Assembly: GCF_000016285.1 (NCBI RefSeq)
Contig: NC_011989.1
Location: forward strand, 747,001-811,000
Source of the DNA: Allorhizobium ampelinum S4
GTDB taxonomy: Bacteria > Pseudomonadota > Alphaproteobacteria > Rhizobiales > Rhizobiaceae
Length of the DNA stretch: 64,000 nt
Direction of reading: 5' to 3'
Positions 16,012-25,229 of this stretch are shown one piece after another. Numbering within the stretch: position 1 is the first letter of the stretch; each line of letters opens with the position of its first letter. Below the pieces are notes generated by a model. It saw only the letters and a list, made by a program, of their open reading frames with translations, had not been told where the DNA came from and ran no database searches. The position numbers and the translations under genes are program-made.

Positions 16012-17358
16012 TTATTTCCCTGCAATCGTCAGGCCTTCGATGGCAAGTGTAGGAGCTGCGACGCCGAATTTGCGGTCGATGTCATTGGCTGGCGTCATCG
16101 CCATGAACATCTGCTTCAGGTTGGACGCAATCGTCACTTCCGAAACCGGATAGGTCAGTTCGCCATTCTCGATCCAGAAACCGGAGGCCCCCCGGCTGTA
16201 ATCGCCGGTGATCATGTCAACCCCATGGCCGATCATGTCGGTAATGTAAAATCCACTGGAAATCCCTGAAATCAGCGCCTCCGGCGTGATATCGCCAGGC
16301 TCCAGCGCCAGATTGGAGGAGGAGGGCGAGACGGACGTGCCGCCGCGCGCGCCGCGTCCATTGGTTTTCAAGCCCAGTTCGCGCGCCGCCGAGGTCGATA
16401 GGAACCAATGGCGCAAAACACCATCCTCGATCATCGTCAGGGGCTTGCCCATCACGCCTTCGCCATCGAAGGGACGCGAGGACGAACCACGCACCCGGGT
16501 CGGATCGTCGGTGATGCTGAGACCGGATTTCAGCACCTGCTGGCCCATGCGGTCGCGCAGGAAGGAGGTTTTACGGGCCACGGCAGCGCCATTGATAGCA
16601 CCGGCGATATGGCCGACAAAGCCGCGTGCGACGCGCGGATCGAGCACAACCGTCAGGTTTTTGGCGGTGTCGGCCTTGCGCGGATTGATCCGGCGCACCG
16701 TGCGCTCGCCTGCGCGCCTGCCGATCTCTTCAGGACTGTCCAGTTCAGCGAAATAGAGGCGGCTGTCATAATCGTGGTCGCGCTCCATCGACGTGCCTTC
16801 GCCAGCGATCACCCCGGTCGAGCGGGAAAACCGCGAGGCCTGGTAGTGGCCTGAAAAGCCGTGCGAGGTGACGAGGACCAAGCCGCCCATGCCTGCTGAT
16901 GCGCTGGCCCCCAGCGAATTGCTGACGCCATTGACGGCAAGAGCTGCCTCTTCCATGGCAAGAGCTGCGTCGCGCAGCGCATCGCTCGACACTTCGGTTG
17001 GATCGTAAAGTTGCAGATCCGGATAGGTCTGGGCCAGATCCTCTTCATCGGCAAGGCCGGTATAGGGGTCTTCCGGCGAAACCCTCGCCATGGCAACGGC
17101 GCGTTCGGCCAGCGCCGTCAGGTCGAAGCCCGGATTGGCCGAGACGGAGGCGACGCGGTTGCCGATAAACACCCGCAGCGAAAAATCGTCGCTTTCCGAG
17201 GATTCGGTCTGCTCGACCTTGCCGAGGCGCACACTGACCGAATGGGCGCGGGAGCGCACCACGACGGCATCGGCCCGTTCGGCCCCGGCTTTGCGGGCCA
17301 GATCGACCAGTTGATGGGCGCGCGACAAAAGATGTTCGGGGGAATTTTCAGATGACAT
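16012..17358 (-). CDS. pmbA: TldD/PmbA family metallopeptidase-like protein PmbA (TldE)
   Basis: PmbA (TldE) forms a heterodimeric protease with TldD, known for maturing microcin B17 and degrading CcdA. The 448-residue length and the layout (N-terminal domain with VRLGKVEQTESSES, then the C-terminal beta-rich half with EGTSMERDHDYDS and YSRGASGFWIENGE) fit PmbA rather than TldD. The HExxxH of TldD is absent, as expected. No tldD is visible nearby. The start ATG is the first in frame. The region upstream of it (17359-17569) holds a RIME-like element between divergent genes. Confidence 0.88.
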   Translation of the reverse strand: MSSENSPEHLLSRAHQLVDLARKAGAERADAVVVRSRAHSVSVRLGKVEQTESSESDDFSLRVFIGNRVASVSANPGFDLTALAERAVAMARVSPEDPYTGLADEEDLAQTYPDLQLYDPTEVSSDALRDAALAMEEAALAVNGVSNSLGASASAGMGGLVLVTSHGFSGHYQASRFSRSTGVIAGEGTSMERDHDYDSRLYFAELDSPEEIGRRAGERTVRRINPRKADTAKNLTVVLDPRVARGFVGHIAGAINGAAVARKTSFLRDRMGQQVLKSGLSITDDPTRVRGSSSRPFDGEGVMGKPLTMIEDGVLRHWFLSTSAARELGLKTNGRGARGGTSVSPSSSNLALEPGDITPEALISGISSGFYITDMIGHGVDMITGDYSRGASGFWIENGELTYPVSEVTIASNLKQMFMAMTPANDIDRKFGVAAPTLAIEGLTIAGK

Positions 17359-17388
17359 GGCTTGGCCTTTCTCGTCACCTTCCTTTAC

Positions 17389-17496
17389 TGCATAATTCCG
17401 TAAACCGGAATCGGTTTGAGCAGAAAATTATGCAGCAGGGATAAAGTGCTATAGCGACCTGATTGCACTCGATAGGGTGCGATGACGTCGCTATAG
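17389..17496. repeat. RIME-like element, full copy 1
   Basis: This 108-base element has two palindromes. The first is nested: TGCATAATT (17389-17397) with AATTATGCA (17426-17434) around AAACCG/CGGTTT (17402-17407/17412-17417). The second is CTATAGCGAC (17449-17458) with GTCGCTATAG (17487-17496). Two palindromes in about 106-109 bp is the published description of RIME1 elements in Rhizobium. It lies between the divergent pmbA and antiporter genes. Confidence 0.75.
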
Positions 17497-17569
17497 TTTG
17501 CATTCCCTTCCGCATCAAGGGCAGACCAGTCGAACCCTGCGATAGAAGGCTTGCACCGGAAAGGCTAAG

Positions 17570-19396
17570 ATGAGCACCGCACCCACCCTGTTGTTTACCG
17601 AGGCTCTCGTACTTTTGGGCGGCGCCGTGGTCGCGGCACCGATTTTCCGCAAGCTCGGCCTTGGCACGGTGCTCGGCTATTTGGCGGCAGGTGCCGTCAT
17701 CGGTCCTGTCGCCCATGTCATCACCGGGGCGGAGGAAATCCTCTCGGTTGCCGAGCTGGGCATCGTCTTTCTGCTGTTCGTCATCGGGCTGGAGCTGAAA
17801 CCATCGACCCTGTGGAAAATGCGCGCCGATATTTTCGGTCTCGGCACAGCTCAGGTAGTGTTGGGCGGTGCATTGTTGACAGGGGTGGCGCTGGCCTTTG
17901 ACCTTCTTGACTGGCGTGGTGCGGTGATTGCAGGTTTTGGCCTGTCGCTCTCTTCCACGGCGTTTGCCTTGCAGATCCTCAATGATCGCAGCGATTTGAA
18001 CAGCCAATATGGCCAGCGCACCTTTTCTGTCCTGCTGTTTCAGGATCTGGCGATCGTGCCGTTGCTGGCGTTGATTTCCATTCTCGGCGCTCAGGCGGCG
18101 CCTGCGCCCGGCTCACTGTGGATCGATATCGGTGTGGCCGTCACGGCGACGCTGGCGATGATCCTGGCAGGGCGCTACCTGCTCAATCCGCTGTTTCAGG
18201 TGATGGCCCGCACCGGCGCTCGTGAGGTGATGATTGCCGCGGCTCTGTTCATCGTACTCGGATCGGCGATGCTGATGCAGGCGGTCGGCCTGTCCATGGC
18301 CATGGGGGCCTTTCTGGCTGGCGTTATGCTGGCCGAATCCTCCTATCGTCATGAGTTGGAAGCCGATATCGAGCCATTTCGCGGCATTCTCCAAGCTTTG
18401 TTTTTTATGGCGGTGGGCCTGTCCGTGCAATTTGACGTGATTTTTGCCAATCTCTGGCTGTTGGCCGTGGCCGTGCCGGTGGTGATGCTGATCAAGGCGT
18501 TGAGCATCTATGGCCTGTGCCGGTTGGCAGGCTCCCGCCATGATGACGCCATTCGTATTGCCGCCATCCTGCCGCAGGGTGGTGAATTCGGTTTCGTGCT
18601 GTTTACCACCGCCGTTTCTGCGGGCGTGTTTTCCAGTGCGACGTCCTCGCTGCTGATTTCCATCGTCACACTTACCATGGCGCTGACGCCGGTGGTCGCG
18701 GCGCTCTCCTCACGGCTGTTGTCGCGCGACCAGCACGAGGAACTGGACGAGGATTTCGATGGTGCCGGTTCGGATGTGTTGATGATCGGCTTTTCGCGTT
18801 TTGGCCAGATCGCCGCCCAGGTCTTGCTGGCCAGTGGCCGGGACGTGACGATCATCGACGATTCCGCCGACCGTATTCGCCAGGCCGCCTCCTTCGGGTT
18901 TCGCATTTATTTCGGGGATGGCACGCGGCTGGACATGTTGAGGGCCGCTGGCATCGAAAAGGCCAAGGTGGTCGCGGTCTGTACGCAGAAGCGGGAGGTT
19001 ACCGACCGGATCGTCGAACTGGTCGCCTCCGAATTTCCCCAGGCGCGGCTGTTCGTGCGCTCCTATGATCGTGTTCACAGCCTGTGGTTGCGGGCGCGCA
19101 ATGTCGAATATGAACTGCGCGAAACGGTGGAATCAGGCTTGAAATTTGGCCGCAAGACCATCGAGGCCCTGGGTGTGGATGAGGACATGGCCGAGGCCAT
19201 CGAGGCCGATATCCGCCGCCGCGACGATGAGCGTCTGCGCATTCAGGCGGTGGAAGGCATCAAGGGCGGCGCCCATATGCTGTATAACAGGCCTGTCCAG
19301 CCGGAACCGCTGATCAAACCCAAGCGGGGACATGAGACGGAGAAAGATCAGGACAAAGACAAAGAGAGGGAAAAAGACCGGGATACGGCTGCTTAG
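17570..19396 (+). CDS. CPA2-family K+/H+ antiporter (KefB-type) with RCK domain
   Basis: The 608-residue protein has about 12 hydrophobic segments (about 8-385) typical of CPA2 cation:proton antiporters, followed by a cytoplasmic TrkA-N/RCK domain beginning near 402 (GFSRFGQIAAQVL, then IIDDSADRIRQA). The fold-specific segment LFQDLAIVPLLAL is present. KefB/KefC proteins release K+ under electrophile stress under glutathione control; that regulation is not shown here. The last 30 residues are a highly charged Lys/Asp/Glu tail. A terminator-like hairpin follows the stop. Confidence 0.88.
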   Translation: MSTAPTLLFTEALVLLGGAVVAAPIFRKLGLGTVLGYLAAGAVIGPVAHVITGAEEILSVAELGIVFLLFVIGLELKPSTLWKMRADIFGLGTAQVVLGGALLTGVALAFDLLDWRGAVIAGFGLSLSSTAFALQILNDRSDLNSQYGQRTFSVLLFQDLAIVPLLALISILGAQAAPAPGSLWIDIGVAVTATLAMILAGRYLLNPLFQVMARTGAREVMIAAALFIVLGSAMLMQAVGLSMAMGAFLAGVMLAESSYRHELEADIEPFRGILQALFFMAVGLSVQFDVIFANLWLLAVAVPVVMLIKALSIYGLCRLAGSRHDDAIRIAAILPQGGEFGFVLFTTAVSAGVFSSATSSLLISIVTLTMALTPVVAALSSRLLSRDQHEELDEDFDGAGSDVLMIGFSRFGQIAAQVLLASGRDVTIIDDSADRIRQAASFGFRIYFGDGTRLDMLRAAGIEKAKVVAVCTQKREVTDRIVELVASEFPQARLFVRSYDRVHSLWLRARNVEYELRETVESGLKFGRKTIEALGVDEDMAEAIEADIRRRDDERLRIQAVEGIKGGAHMLYNRPVQPEPLIKPKRGHETEKDQDKDKEREKDRDTAA

Positions 19397-19405
19397 AGTT
19401 TGCCT

Positions 19406-19430
19406 CAGGAAAAATGGAACCCGGTTTTCC
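19406..19430. repeat. Short dispersed repeat (copy A)
   Basis: This 25-base segment after the antiporter gene (CAGGAAAAATGGAACCCGG then TTTTCC) closely matches 28551-28576. Both lie in noncoding DNA. I take it as a fragment of a rhizobial intergenic repeat. Confidence 0.45.
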
Positions 19431-19446
19431 CGAAAAGGCGGACTCT

Positions 19447-19498
19447 AAAGCGCGACGCGTTTTATTGGATTCGGCTGAGCCGCGCTTTATCTTTTTTT
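19447..19498 (+). terminator. Probable rho-independent terminator of the antiporter gene
   Basis: AAAGCGCG (19447-19454) pairs with CGCGCTTT (19481-19488) and is followed, after ATC, by seven T residues. The loop is long (26 bases), so efficiency is uncertain. Confidence 0.6.
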
Positions 19499-19500
19499 GC

Positions 19501-19545
19501 GCATGTACGTTATCGTTCAACTGATCCCAGTTGAACGCGACATGC
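19501..19545. repeat. Nested palindrome between convergent genes
   Basis: CGTTCAACT (19514-19522) pairs with AGTTGAACG (19529-19537), and outside it GCATGT (19501-19506) pairs with ACATGC (19540-19545). It lies just before the patatin stop codon on the opposite strand and may help terminate that transcript. Confidence 0.55.
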
Positions 19546-19546
19546 A

Positions 19547-20425
19547 CTAGCGCTGGGCGAGAAGCGCAAATTGCGCCTCCAGCGCCCGCTTGACCTCGTC
19601 TTTGACAGGGGCTGACACCTCGAAGATCTGTTTGGCCTTCATGAAATCCATCACGCCAAACCCATTGACTGGCGGGCGCAGGAAAATTGCCGGTGGGCCA
19701 AGCTTCAGTTTCAGGGCGAGATGCGATTGCATCATCAGCTGAGAGGCGCCGAACAGGCTGTCGATGCGGTTCGGGATATCGTCCACTCCGACCGGGCCGC
19801 CGACGATGTCGATGCCGATGACGATATCGGCAAGGCCCATCAGATGTTCATAAGGCACGGGATTGAAAATGCCGCCATCGATCATCAGCCGCCCGTTCAA
19901 CATGACAGGCATGAACAGGGCGGGAATGGCGGCGGAGGCGGCCAGCGCCTGATAGAGATCGCCGTCTTCGCTGACCTGTTCGCAATGGCCGTAATAATCG
20001 GTGGAGATCACTTTCAGAGGAATGCCAAGGCCGGAAAAATCATCGGGAATTCGAGATGGCAAAAAGGCGCGCAGAATACGCTCCAGGTTGAACTGTCCGA
20101 GCCGGAAACCGCCGATGGCATGGCGCATGGTCGGCGGGCGAAGGCCCCAGATCCGCTTGAACACTTCATTGCGCTTGCCGACGGTTTCCAGCGCATGGTC
20201 GCGCATTTCGGCTGCCGACATGCCTGCAGCCTTGCCAGCCCCGATAATCGCGCCAATGGAGGAACCGGCAATCGCCACAGGTTCGATTCCCATTTCCTCA
20301 AGGGCTTCCAGCACATGAATATGGGCAAGGCCCCGCGCGCCGCCAGCCCCCAGCGCCACGGCAACCGTCGGCGTGCTGGGTCCTACCTCAACGAGGGATT
20401 TTTGGGATTGGACATCCTGCGGCAT
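19547..20425 (-). CDS. Patatin-like phospholipase (RssA-type)
   Basis: The 292-residue protein is a bacterial patatin: oxyanion-hole GGARG (about 28-32), nucleophile elbow GSSIG (about 54-58, catalytic Ser) and the catalytic-Asp motif DGG in MIDGGIFNPVP. Such enzymes are lipid acyl hydrolases; the substrate is unknown. There is no signal peptide and it is probably cytoplasmic or membrane-associated. The frame continues upstream to 20554, but that stretch (rich in Cys, Ser and His) does not resemble the family, so I prefer the ATG at 20425. Its ribosome binding site is only modest, so the start is uncertain. Confidence 0.85.
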   Translation of the reverse strand: MPQDVQSQKSLVEVGPSTPTVAVALGAGGARGLAHIHVLEALEEMGIEPVAIAGSSIGAIIGAGKAAGMSAAEMRDHALETVGKRNEVFKRIWGLRPPTMRHAIGGFRLGQFNLERILRAFLPSRIPDDFSGLGIPLKVISTDYYGHCEQVSEDGDLYQALAASAAIPALFMPVMLNGRLMIDGGIFNPVPYEHLMGLADIVIGIDIVGGPVGVDDIPNRIDSLFGASQLMMQSHLALKLKLGPPAIFLRPPVNGFGVMDFMKAKQIFEVSAPVKDEVKRALEAQFALLAQR

Positions 20426-20594
20426 GATTTCAAACGGACCTTTTGGAGCATTTCCAACACAAGCATCGATTGGCTTTCTGTCGGATATGCAAGAAAAATG
20501 CGAGAAAGCAGCCCGAAGCGTCTTGTGACATCGGAGACTGCTTTTCTCTGACAAACTCTATATCGCAGCGGATTTAAGAAATCGCGCTGCCGTT

Positions 20595-21155
20595 TCAACC
20601 CGGTCTATAGGTAAAGAATGAAATTCTTGTATCGCCAAAGATCCGCTCTTCCAGCAGAGCGAAAGCTTCGGGCGCCTGGACCAGGACATCGGCGCGCTCT
20701 TCCAGGAGAGCCAAAGCTCCAGGCACCAGCCAGCCGCCCTTGTCGGCAGCGGCAAAGGCCTTTTCGCCCAGGCCCTTGCCATAGGGCGGGTCGGCAAACA
20801 GCAGATGGAACGGTTCCATCGTGCTGACCGAACCGAGGTCGGTGGCATCGCGTCGCAAAATCTTGGCGCGGCCATGCAGGCCAAGATTGTCGATATTTTC
20901 CCAGAGCAGGCCACGGCCCTCGACGCTGTTTTCGACAAACAGCGCCGAACGGCAACCCCGCGACAGGGCTTCCAGCCCGATGGCACCGGTTCCCGCAAAC
21001 AGGTCGAGAACCCGCGTGCCATCAAGACATTCGGGATGGGCATGCATCAGGATGTTGAACAGGCTTTCGCGTGTCCGGTCGATGGTCGGCCGGATGGCGT
21101 CGGTCTTGGGCGCGGCAAGGCTACGCCCCCGAAATTCTCCACCAACGATCCGCAT
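20595..21155 (-). CDS. rsmD: 16S rRNA (guanine966-N2)-methyltransferase RsmD
   Basis: RsmD methylates G966 of 16S rRNA in the assembled 30S subunit. The 186-residue protein begins MRIVGGEFRGR, typical of the family, has RPTIDRTRESLFNIL, the SAM motif VLDLFAGTGAIGLEAL (about 49-64) and the N2-methyltransferase signature FADPPY (about 123-128). It lies 6 bases after the stop of the RluB-type gene on the same strand, so the two rRNA-modification genes are probably co-transcribed. Confidence 0.93.
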   Translation of the reverse strand: MRIVGGEFRGRSLAAPKTDAIRPTIDRTRESLFNILMHAHPECLDGTRVLDLFAGTGAIGLEALSRGCRSALFVENSVEGRGLLWENIDNLGLHGRAKILRRDATDLGSVSTMEPFHLLFADPPYGKGLGEKAFAAADKGGWLVPGALALLEERADVLVQAPEAFALLEERIFGDTRISFFTYRPG

Positions 21156-21161
21156 GTCGGC

Positions 21162-23276
21162 TTACCTCTTGCCTTTGGGGCCAGAGGAAGGGCCACGCGA
21201 TGGGCCACGCCCTGCATCTGATCTGGTAGAGCCGGGTCTGGCAGAACCGGGCTTCCCGCCCGGCTTGCCACCAAAGCCAGGCTTTCCACCGGAAGACGGT
21301 TTGCCACCAAACGAGGATTTGCCCGCCGGTTTTCCGCCAAAGGATGGCTTCCCACCAAAGGACGGCTTGTCGCCGGAAGCGGAACGGGATTTTGGCCGTC
21401 CGTCATAAGGCCGGTCGCCGGTTGGCCGCTCGGCTCTTTCTCCGGTGGGGCGACCGGAATAGGGGCGATCACTGCGGGCCGGAGCATCGCTGCGAGCAGG
21501 TCTTTCGCCCCGGTCCGGGCGATCTCCACGTGCGGGCCATTGGCCGCGCGAAGGCCGGTCACTGGGCGCTGCACGCTCGCCACGCGCTGGCCGATCACCA
21601 TAGGCAGGTTTGTCACCATATGCGGGACGGGCACCACGATCTGCGCCATCCCGCTTGCCGCCAAAGCCTTCGCCAGAGCGTCCGCCACGTGCCGTCGGTT
21701 TGCTGTCGGGGCCTTCGGCGCGAATCCATTCGCCCTCGGCATCACGAGCGCGGCTGACCTTGACGCGCAAATCTTTATCGTCACTGCCGGCATACTGTCC
21801 ACGATCCGGGTCGTGACGTGAAAGGCTCTTGGTCGGCGCGCCGTCCTTGGTGCGGCCATAACGCTTGGTCTGCGGTGCGCCATCGGGGCGGGCGCGAGGT
21901 CCGCTTTTGCGGGCCTCATCACTTGCCGTCTTCTTTTCAGACACTGGACGTGCGCCCGGTGCCATCCAGACATTGGCGGTGCGGCTCTGGCCAAGTGGCA
22001 TGCGCTTTGGCTTGCCATCGCGGGCTGCATCGTCACCGTCACGGCCAGCCGCAGGTTTCCCCTTGAAGCCGGGCTTGCCGCCAAATCCAGGCTTGCTGCC
22101 GAAGGCAGGCTTTGCACCGTCGCGGCGGGTGTCGAGCCGGCTGAGTGCCTTTTCGCGGGCGTCCTCACGGTTGTCGAAGCCGCGCGGCTTGGCTGGCCGT
22201 GTGTCCTTCTTCCAATTGCCTTCCTCGGCTTTCGCCTTGGCTTTTGGCGCAGGCGCATCCTCTTCCTCGGCGGGGGCGTTGGAATAGAGCGGCGCGTCGA
22301 AATTGGCCTTGGATTCCTCGATCAGGCGCGGACCGAGCTGGTCGCGCAACATGCGGCCACGCACTTCTTGCACCTGGGATTCCGGCAGGTCGCCCAGTTG
22401 GAAAGGACCGTAGGAAATGCGAATCAGCCGGTTGACCTCAAGGCCAAGCGCGCCGAGCACATTCTTGATTTCCCGGTTCTTGCCTTCGCGCAAGCCCATT
22501 GTGATCCAGACGTTATGGCCCTGGCTGCGGTCCAGAACCGCGTCGATGGCACCGTAGAGCACGCCGTCGACCGCGATGCCGTCCTTCAGCGTGTCAAGCT
22601 TGGCCTGATCGATCTCGCCATAGGCGCGTACGCGGTAGCGGCGCAGCCAGCCGGTGGTCGGCAGTTCCAGCACCCGCGCCAAGCCGCCATCATTGGTCAG
22701 CAGCAGCAGGCCTTCGGTATTGATATCGAGCCGTCCGATCGACATCACCCGCGGCAATTCCTCCGGCAGGTTGTCGAATACGGTCGGGCGTCCTTCCGGG
22801 TCCGAATTGGTCGTCACCAGGCCGGACGGCTTATGATAGAGCCAGAGCCGTGTGCGCTCGATGCCGCGAATGGGCTCGCCATCCACTTCGATCCGGTCGG
22901 CCAGCGTGGCGTTCAGCACCGGGCTGTCCAGCACCTTGCCATTGACGGCCACGCGGCCTTCCATGATCATGCGTTCCACGTCGCGGCGCGAAGCGATACC
23001 GGCACGCGCCAGCAGCTTGGAAATCCGCTCGGGCTTCAGCGTGTCCTCGCTGCCGGTCTTGGCAGCAGGTGTTGCGCTCTTTCGCGGTGCCGCATCAGGT
23101 CTAGGGCGCGGTGCCGCATCCGATTTGTCACGCGGTGCCGCATCGGCCTTTTCGCCAAATTTTTTCTGGGCACCAAAGCTTTTTGGGCCGGATTTGCCGG
23201 GTTTTTCGGCAGATGTCTTGAAGGGGCGGCCAGCGGGCTTGCTGCCCGGCCGCTTGAACTTTTCTTTATCGGTCAT
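21162..23276 (-). CDS. rluB: RsuA/RluB-family 23S pseudouridine synthase with giant repetitive tail
   Basis: The 704-residue protein has a basic N-terminus (1-80), an S4 RNA-binding domain (about 81-135) and an RsuA-type catalytic domain with GRLDINTEGLLLLTND, catalytic Asp184. The core ends near residue 330. The remaining 370 residues are low complexity, rich in Arg, Gly, Lys, Pro, Asp and Ser, with imperfect repeats such as SFGGKP, DRPARGER and GERPARSD. E. coli RluB is only about 290 residues. The tail is probably disordered and RNA-binding (inference); long tails on this protein are usual in Rhizobiales. RluB, RluE, RluF and RsuA are close, so the symbol is likely but not certain. Confidence 0.85.
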   Translation of the reverse strand: MTDKEKFKRPGSKPAGRPFKTSAEKPGKSGPKSFGAQKKFGEKADAAPRDKSDAAPRPRPDAAPRKSATPAAKTGSEDTLKPERISKLLARAGIASRRDVERMIMEGRVAVNGKVLDSPVLNATLADRIEVDGEPIRGIERTRLWLYHKPSGLVTTNSDPEGRPTVFDNLPEELPRVMSIGRLDINTEGLLLLTNDGGLARVLELPTTGWLRRYRVRAYGEIDQAKLDTLKDGIAVDGVLYGAIDAVLDRSQGHNVWITMGLREGKNREIKNVLGALGLEVNRLIRISYGPFQLGDLPESQVQEVRGRMLRDQLGPRLIEESKANFDAPLYSNAPAEEEDAPAPKAKAKAEEGNWKKDTRPAKPRGFDNREDAREKALSRLDTRRDGAKPAFGSKPGFGGKPGFKGKPAAGRDGDDAARDGKPKRMPLGQSRTANVWMAPGARPVSEKKTASDEARKSGPRARPDGAPQTKRYGRTKDGAPTKSLSRHDPDRGQYAGSDDKDLRVKVSRARDAEGEWIRAEGPDSKPTARGGRSGEGFGGKRDGADRGARPAYGDKPAYGDRPARGERAAPSDRPSRGQWPARGDRPDRGERPARSDAPARSDRPYSGRPTGERAERPTGDRPYDGRPKSRSASGDKPSFGGKPSFGGKPAGKSSFGGKPSSGGKPGFGGKPGGKPGSARPGSTRSDAGRGPSRGPSSGPKGKR

Positions 23277-23348
23277 TTTTTGCTTGCCTGTCGTTTGCTG
23301 TGTCCTATCAGTTCGCGAAGGCTTGGTTAAGTGGAAAGTTCATGCATC

Positions 23349-23798
23349 ATGACGCTGACAATCCGTTTCATGGATGTTGCCCTGGAAGAAGCCCAGCTGG
23401 CTGGCGCGCGCGGCGAGGTGCCAATTGGTGCCGTGCTGGTCAAGAACGGGGTCATTCTGGCCCGGGCTGGCAATGAAACCCGTGCCTTGCAGGACGTGAC
23501 AGCCCATGCGGAAATCCTGGCGATCCGCCGTGCCTGCGCCATTCTGGAGGATGAGCGGCTGGCTGGCGCCGATCTCTATGTGACGCTGGAACCCTGTACA
23601 ATGTGCGCGGCGGCAATATCCTTTGCCCGTATCCGCCGCCTTTATTATGGCGCGCCCGATGAAAAGGGCGGGGGTGTTGACCATGGTGCGCGTTTTTACA
23701 GCCAGCCCACCTGCCATCATGCGCCGGATGTCTATGCCGGGATCGGCGAGACTGAGGCTGCCGCTCTGCTAAAGGACTTTTTCACCGCCAAACGGTGA
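23349..23798 (+). CDS. tadA: tRNA-specific adenosine deaminase TadA
   Basis: TadA deaminates A34 to inosine in tRNA-Arg(ACG). The 149-residue protein has the zinc site: His53 and catalytic Glu55 in TAHAEI, plus PCTMC (Cys83, Cys86). EVPIGAVLV and the C-terminal FTAKR-type end fit TadA rather than guanine or cytosine deaminases. The ATG at 23349 fits the family N-terminus; a GTG at 23331 is in frame but adds residues without homology. It is divergent from the RluB-type gene, 72 bases away, and converges with the metallo-hydrolase gene. Confidence 0.92.
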   Translation: MTLTIRFMDVALEEAQLAGARGEVPIGAVLVKNGVILARAGNETRALQDVTAHAEILAIRRACAILEDERLAGADLYVTLEPCTMCAAAISFARIRRLYYGAPDEKGGGVDHGARFYSQPTCHHAPDVYAGIGETEAAALLKDFFTAKR

Positions 23799-23810
23799 CG
23801 GAAATATCGC

Positions 23811-23829
23811 CGCGCCCCGAATGGGCGCG
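23811..23829. repeat. GC-rich hairpin between convergent genes
   Basis: CGCGCCC (23811-23817) and GGGCGCG (23823-23829) form a 7-bp stem with a 5-base loop between tadA and the metallo-hydrolase. There is no T tract, so terminator function is uncertain. Confidence 0.4.
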
Positions 23830-23853
23830 CGGCGGGCGGCGCGGCGCAAGCGA

Positions 23854-24840
23854 TCAAAGATCGAACTGGTAGCTCTTCGGCACGAATCGGTAGCCGGTAT
23901 CGAGCGTTTCCACATAGCCGACCGAGGGGAAGGGCATGTGATAGCCCAGGAAGGCGACCTTGTCGGTTGCTGCCATGTCGAACACCCGTTTGCGAGTGGC
24001 GGCGGCCTGAGCCTTGTCCATGTCGAATTTCACTTCCCAATCGGGACGTTGCAGCGACAGCACGAAATGGTTGGCGGTGTCTGCGGTCAGCAGCAGGCGC
24101 TTGCCCTTGGATTCGACATGGAAAATCATATGGCCGGGAGAGTGGCCGAAAGCCGCCTCGCCGCGAATGCCGGAGACCACATCGCCACCTTGATCGCCGA
24201 GGAAGGTAATTTTTTCAGCCAGCGGCTTCACATTGGCCAGAACCGCTTTTTGCGCGCCTTCTGCTGGTGTTCCAGCCCGGGCGGCATTGGTCCAGAAATC
24301 ATATTCGCGCTGCCCGGCGATATAGCGGGCCTTGGCAAAGGCCGGTTTGCCCTTTTCCATTAACCCACCGATATGGTCGCCATGCATATGGGTGAGGACG
24401 ACGATGGTGACATCTTCGGGCGAATAGCCTGCGGCCATCATGCCTTCACTGAGCCTGCCCATACCATTGGCGCGGCCCTGTTCGCCCATGCCGGTATCGA
24501 ACAGGATGACATCAGAGCCGGTATTGATGAGCACCGGCGAAAAACCGTTGACGAATTTGTCGGTCGGCAGGAAATTCTTTTCCAGCAGCGCTGAAACCGT
24601 TTCCGGGCTCTGGTTGGTGCCAAAGGTCTCGCCCGGCTTTTCGGAAACCCGCGTGCCGTCCTTGATGACCACGACTTCAAACCCGCCGAGCTGGAACCTG
24701 TGGGTCTCCGGGGGCATGGCATGATTGATATCCATCGATGTCTCCGCTTGCGCGAAAGCTGCCCGCGCCATCAGCGCTGGGGCCGACAAGGCGCCCAAGG
24801 CAGCCCCCGCGATCATTGTTCGCCTGTTCATTGAAACCAT
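23854..24840 (-). CDS. Tat-exported MBL-fold metallo-hydrolase
   Basis: The 328-residue protein starts with a twin-arginine signal (MNRRTMIAGAALGAL, cleaved near AFAQA), so it is probably exported folded to the periplasm. The mature part is a metallo-beta-lactamase fold with THMHGDHIGG (about 148-157), FGHSPGH, a downstream Asp (LLLTADTANH) and a terminal His (LGYHMPFP), all metal ligands of the quorum-quenching lactonase/alkyl sulfatase-like group. The substrate is unknown; a lactonase is possible. The ATG at 24840 has GAGGAGG 5 bases upstream. Confidence 0.87.
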   Translation of the reverse strand: MVSMNRRTMIAGAALGALSAPALMARAAFAQAETSMDINHAMPPETHRFQLGGFEVVVIKDGTRVSEKPGETFGTNQSPETVSALLEKNFLPTDKFVNGFSPVLINTGSDVILFDTGMGEQGRANGMGRLSEGMMAAGYSPEDVTIVVLTHMHGDHIGGLMEKGKPAFAKARYIAGQREYDFWTNAARAGTPAEGAQKAVLANVKPLAEKITFLGDQGGDVVSGIRGEAAFGHSPGHMIFHVESKGKRLLLTADTANHFVLSLQRPDWEVKFDMDKAQAAATRKRVFDMAATDKVAFLGYHMPFPSVGYVETLDTGYRFVPKSYQFDL

Positions 24841-25229
24841 TACAACCTCCTCGTCCCCATTTTCATCGCTTACAGCCTCAACAGGTAGCGGCGGGTCTGT
24901 GCCGTTTCAATGGCGTCGGGGATGTTTTCTCCGGCTCGCCAGATTTTCGGGGAAAAATTATCCAGCAAACAGAATGAATTGCGACGAAGTTGACGGCTTG
25001 TAAGCGATGAGTGGAAATGCGTAACGTGTACGTGATCGGCAGGCTTATCGGGACGATAACGATTGTCAGGTATGGGATGAGAGGACTAGAAGGACGCGCC
25101 GGGTGAGGCTTTTCGTCGGGCCTTGATATGTACGCCTGGTGGTCTGTTTGTGACATTTGATCTTCGATGATGCCGCAAGGGGATATCAACTTCATTTCCA
25201 ATGGCCGCCATCTTTAAAGAGTGTTCTTC
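24841..25229. other. Divergent intergenic region
   Basis: This 389-base gap lies between the divergent metallo-hydrolase and MFS genes. I see no coding frame with a ribosome binding site and no strong hairpin. It should hold both promoters. Confidence 0.5.
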
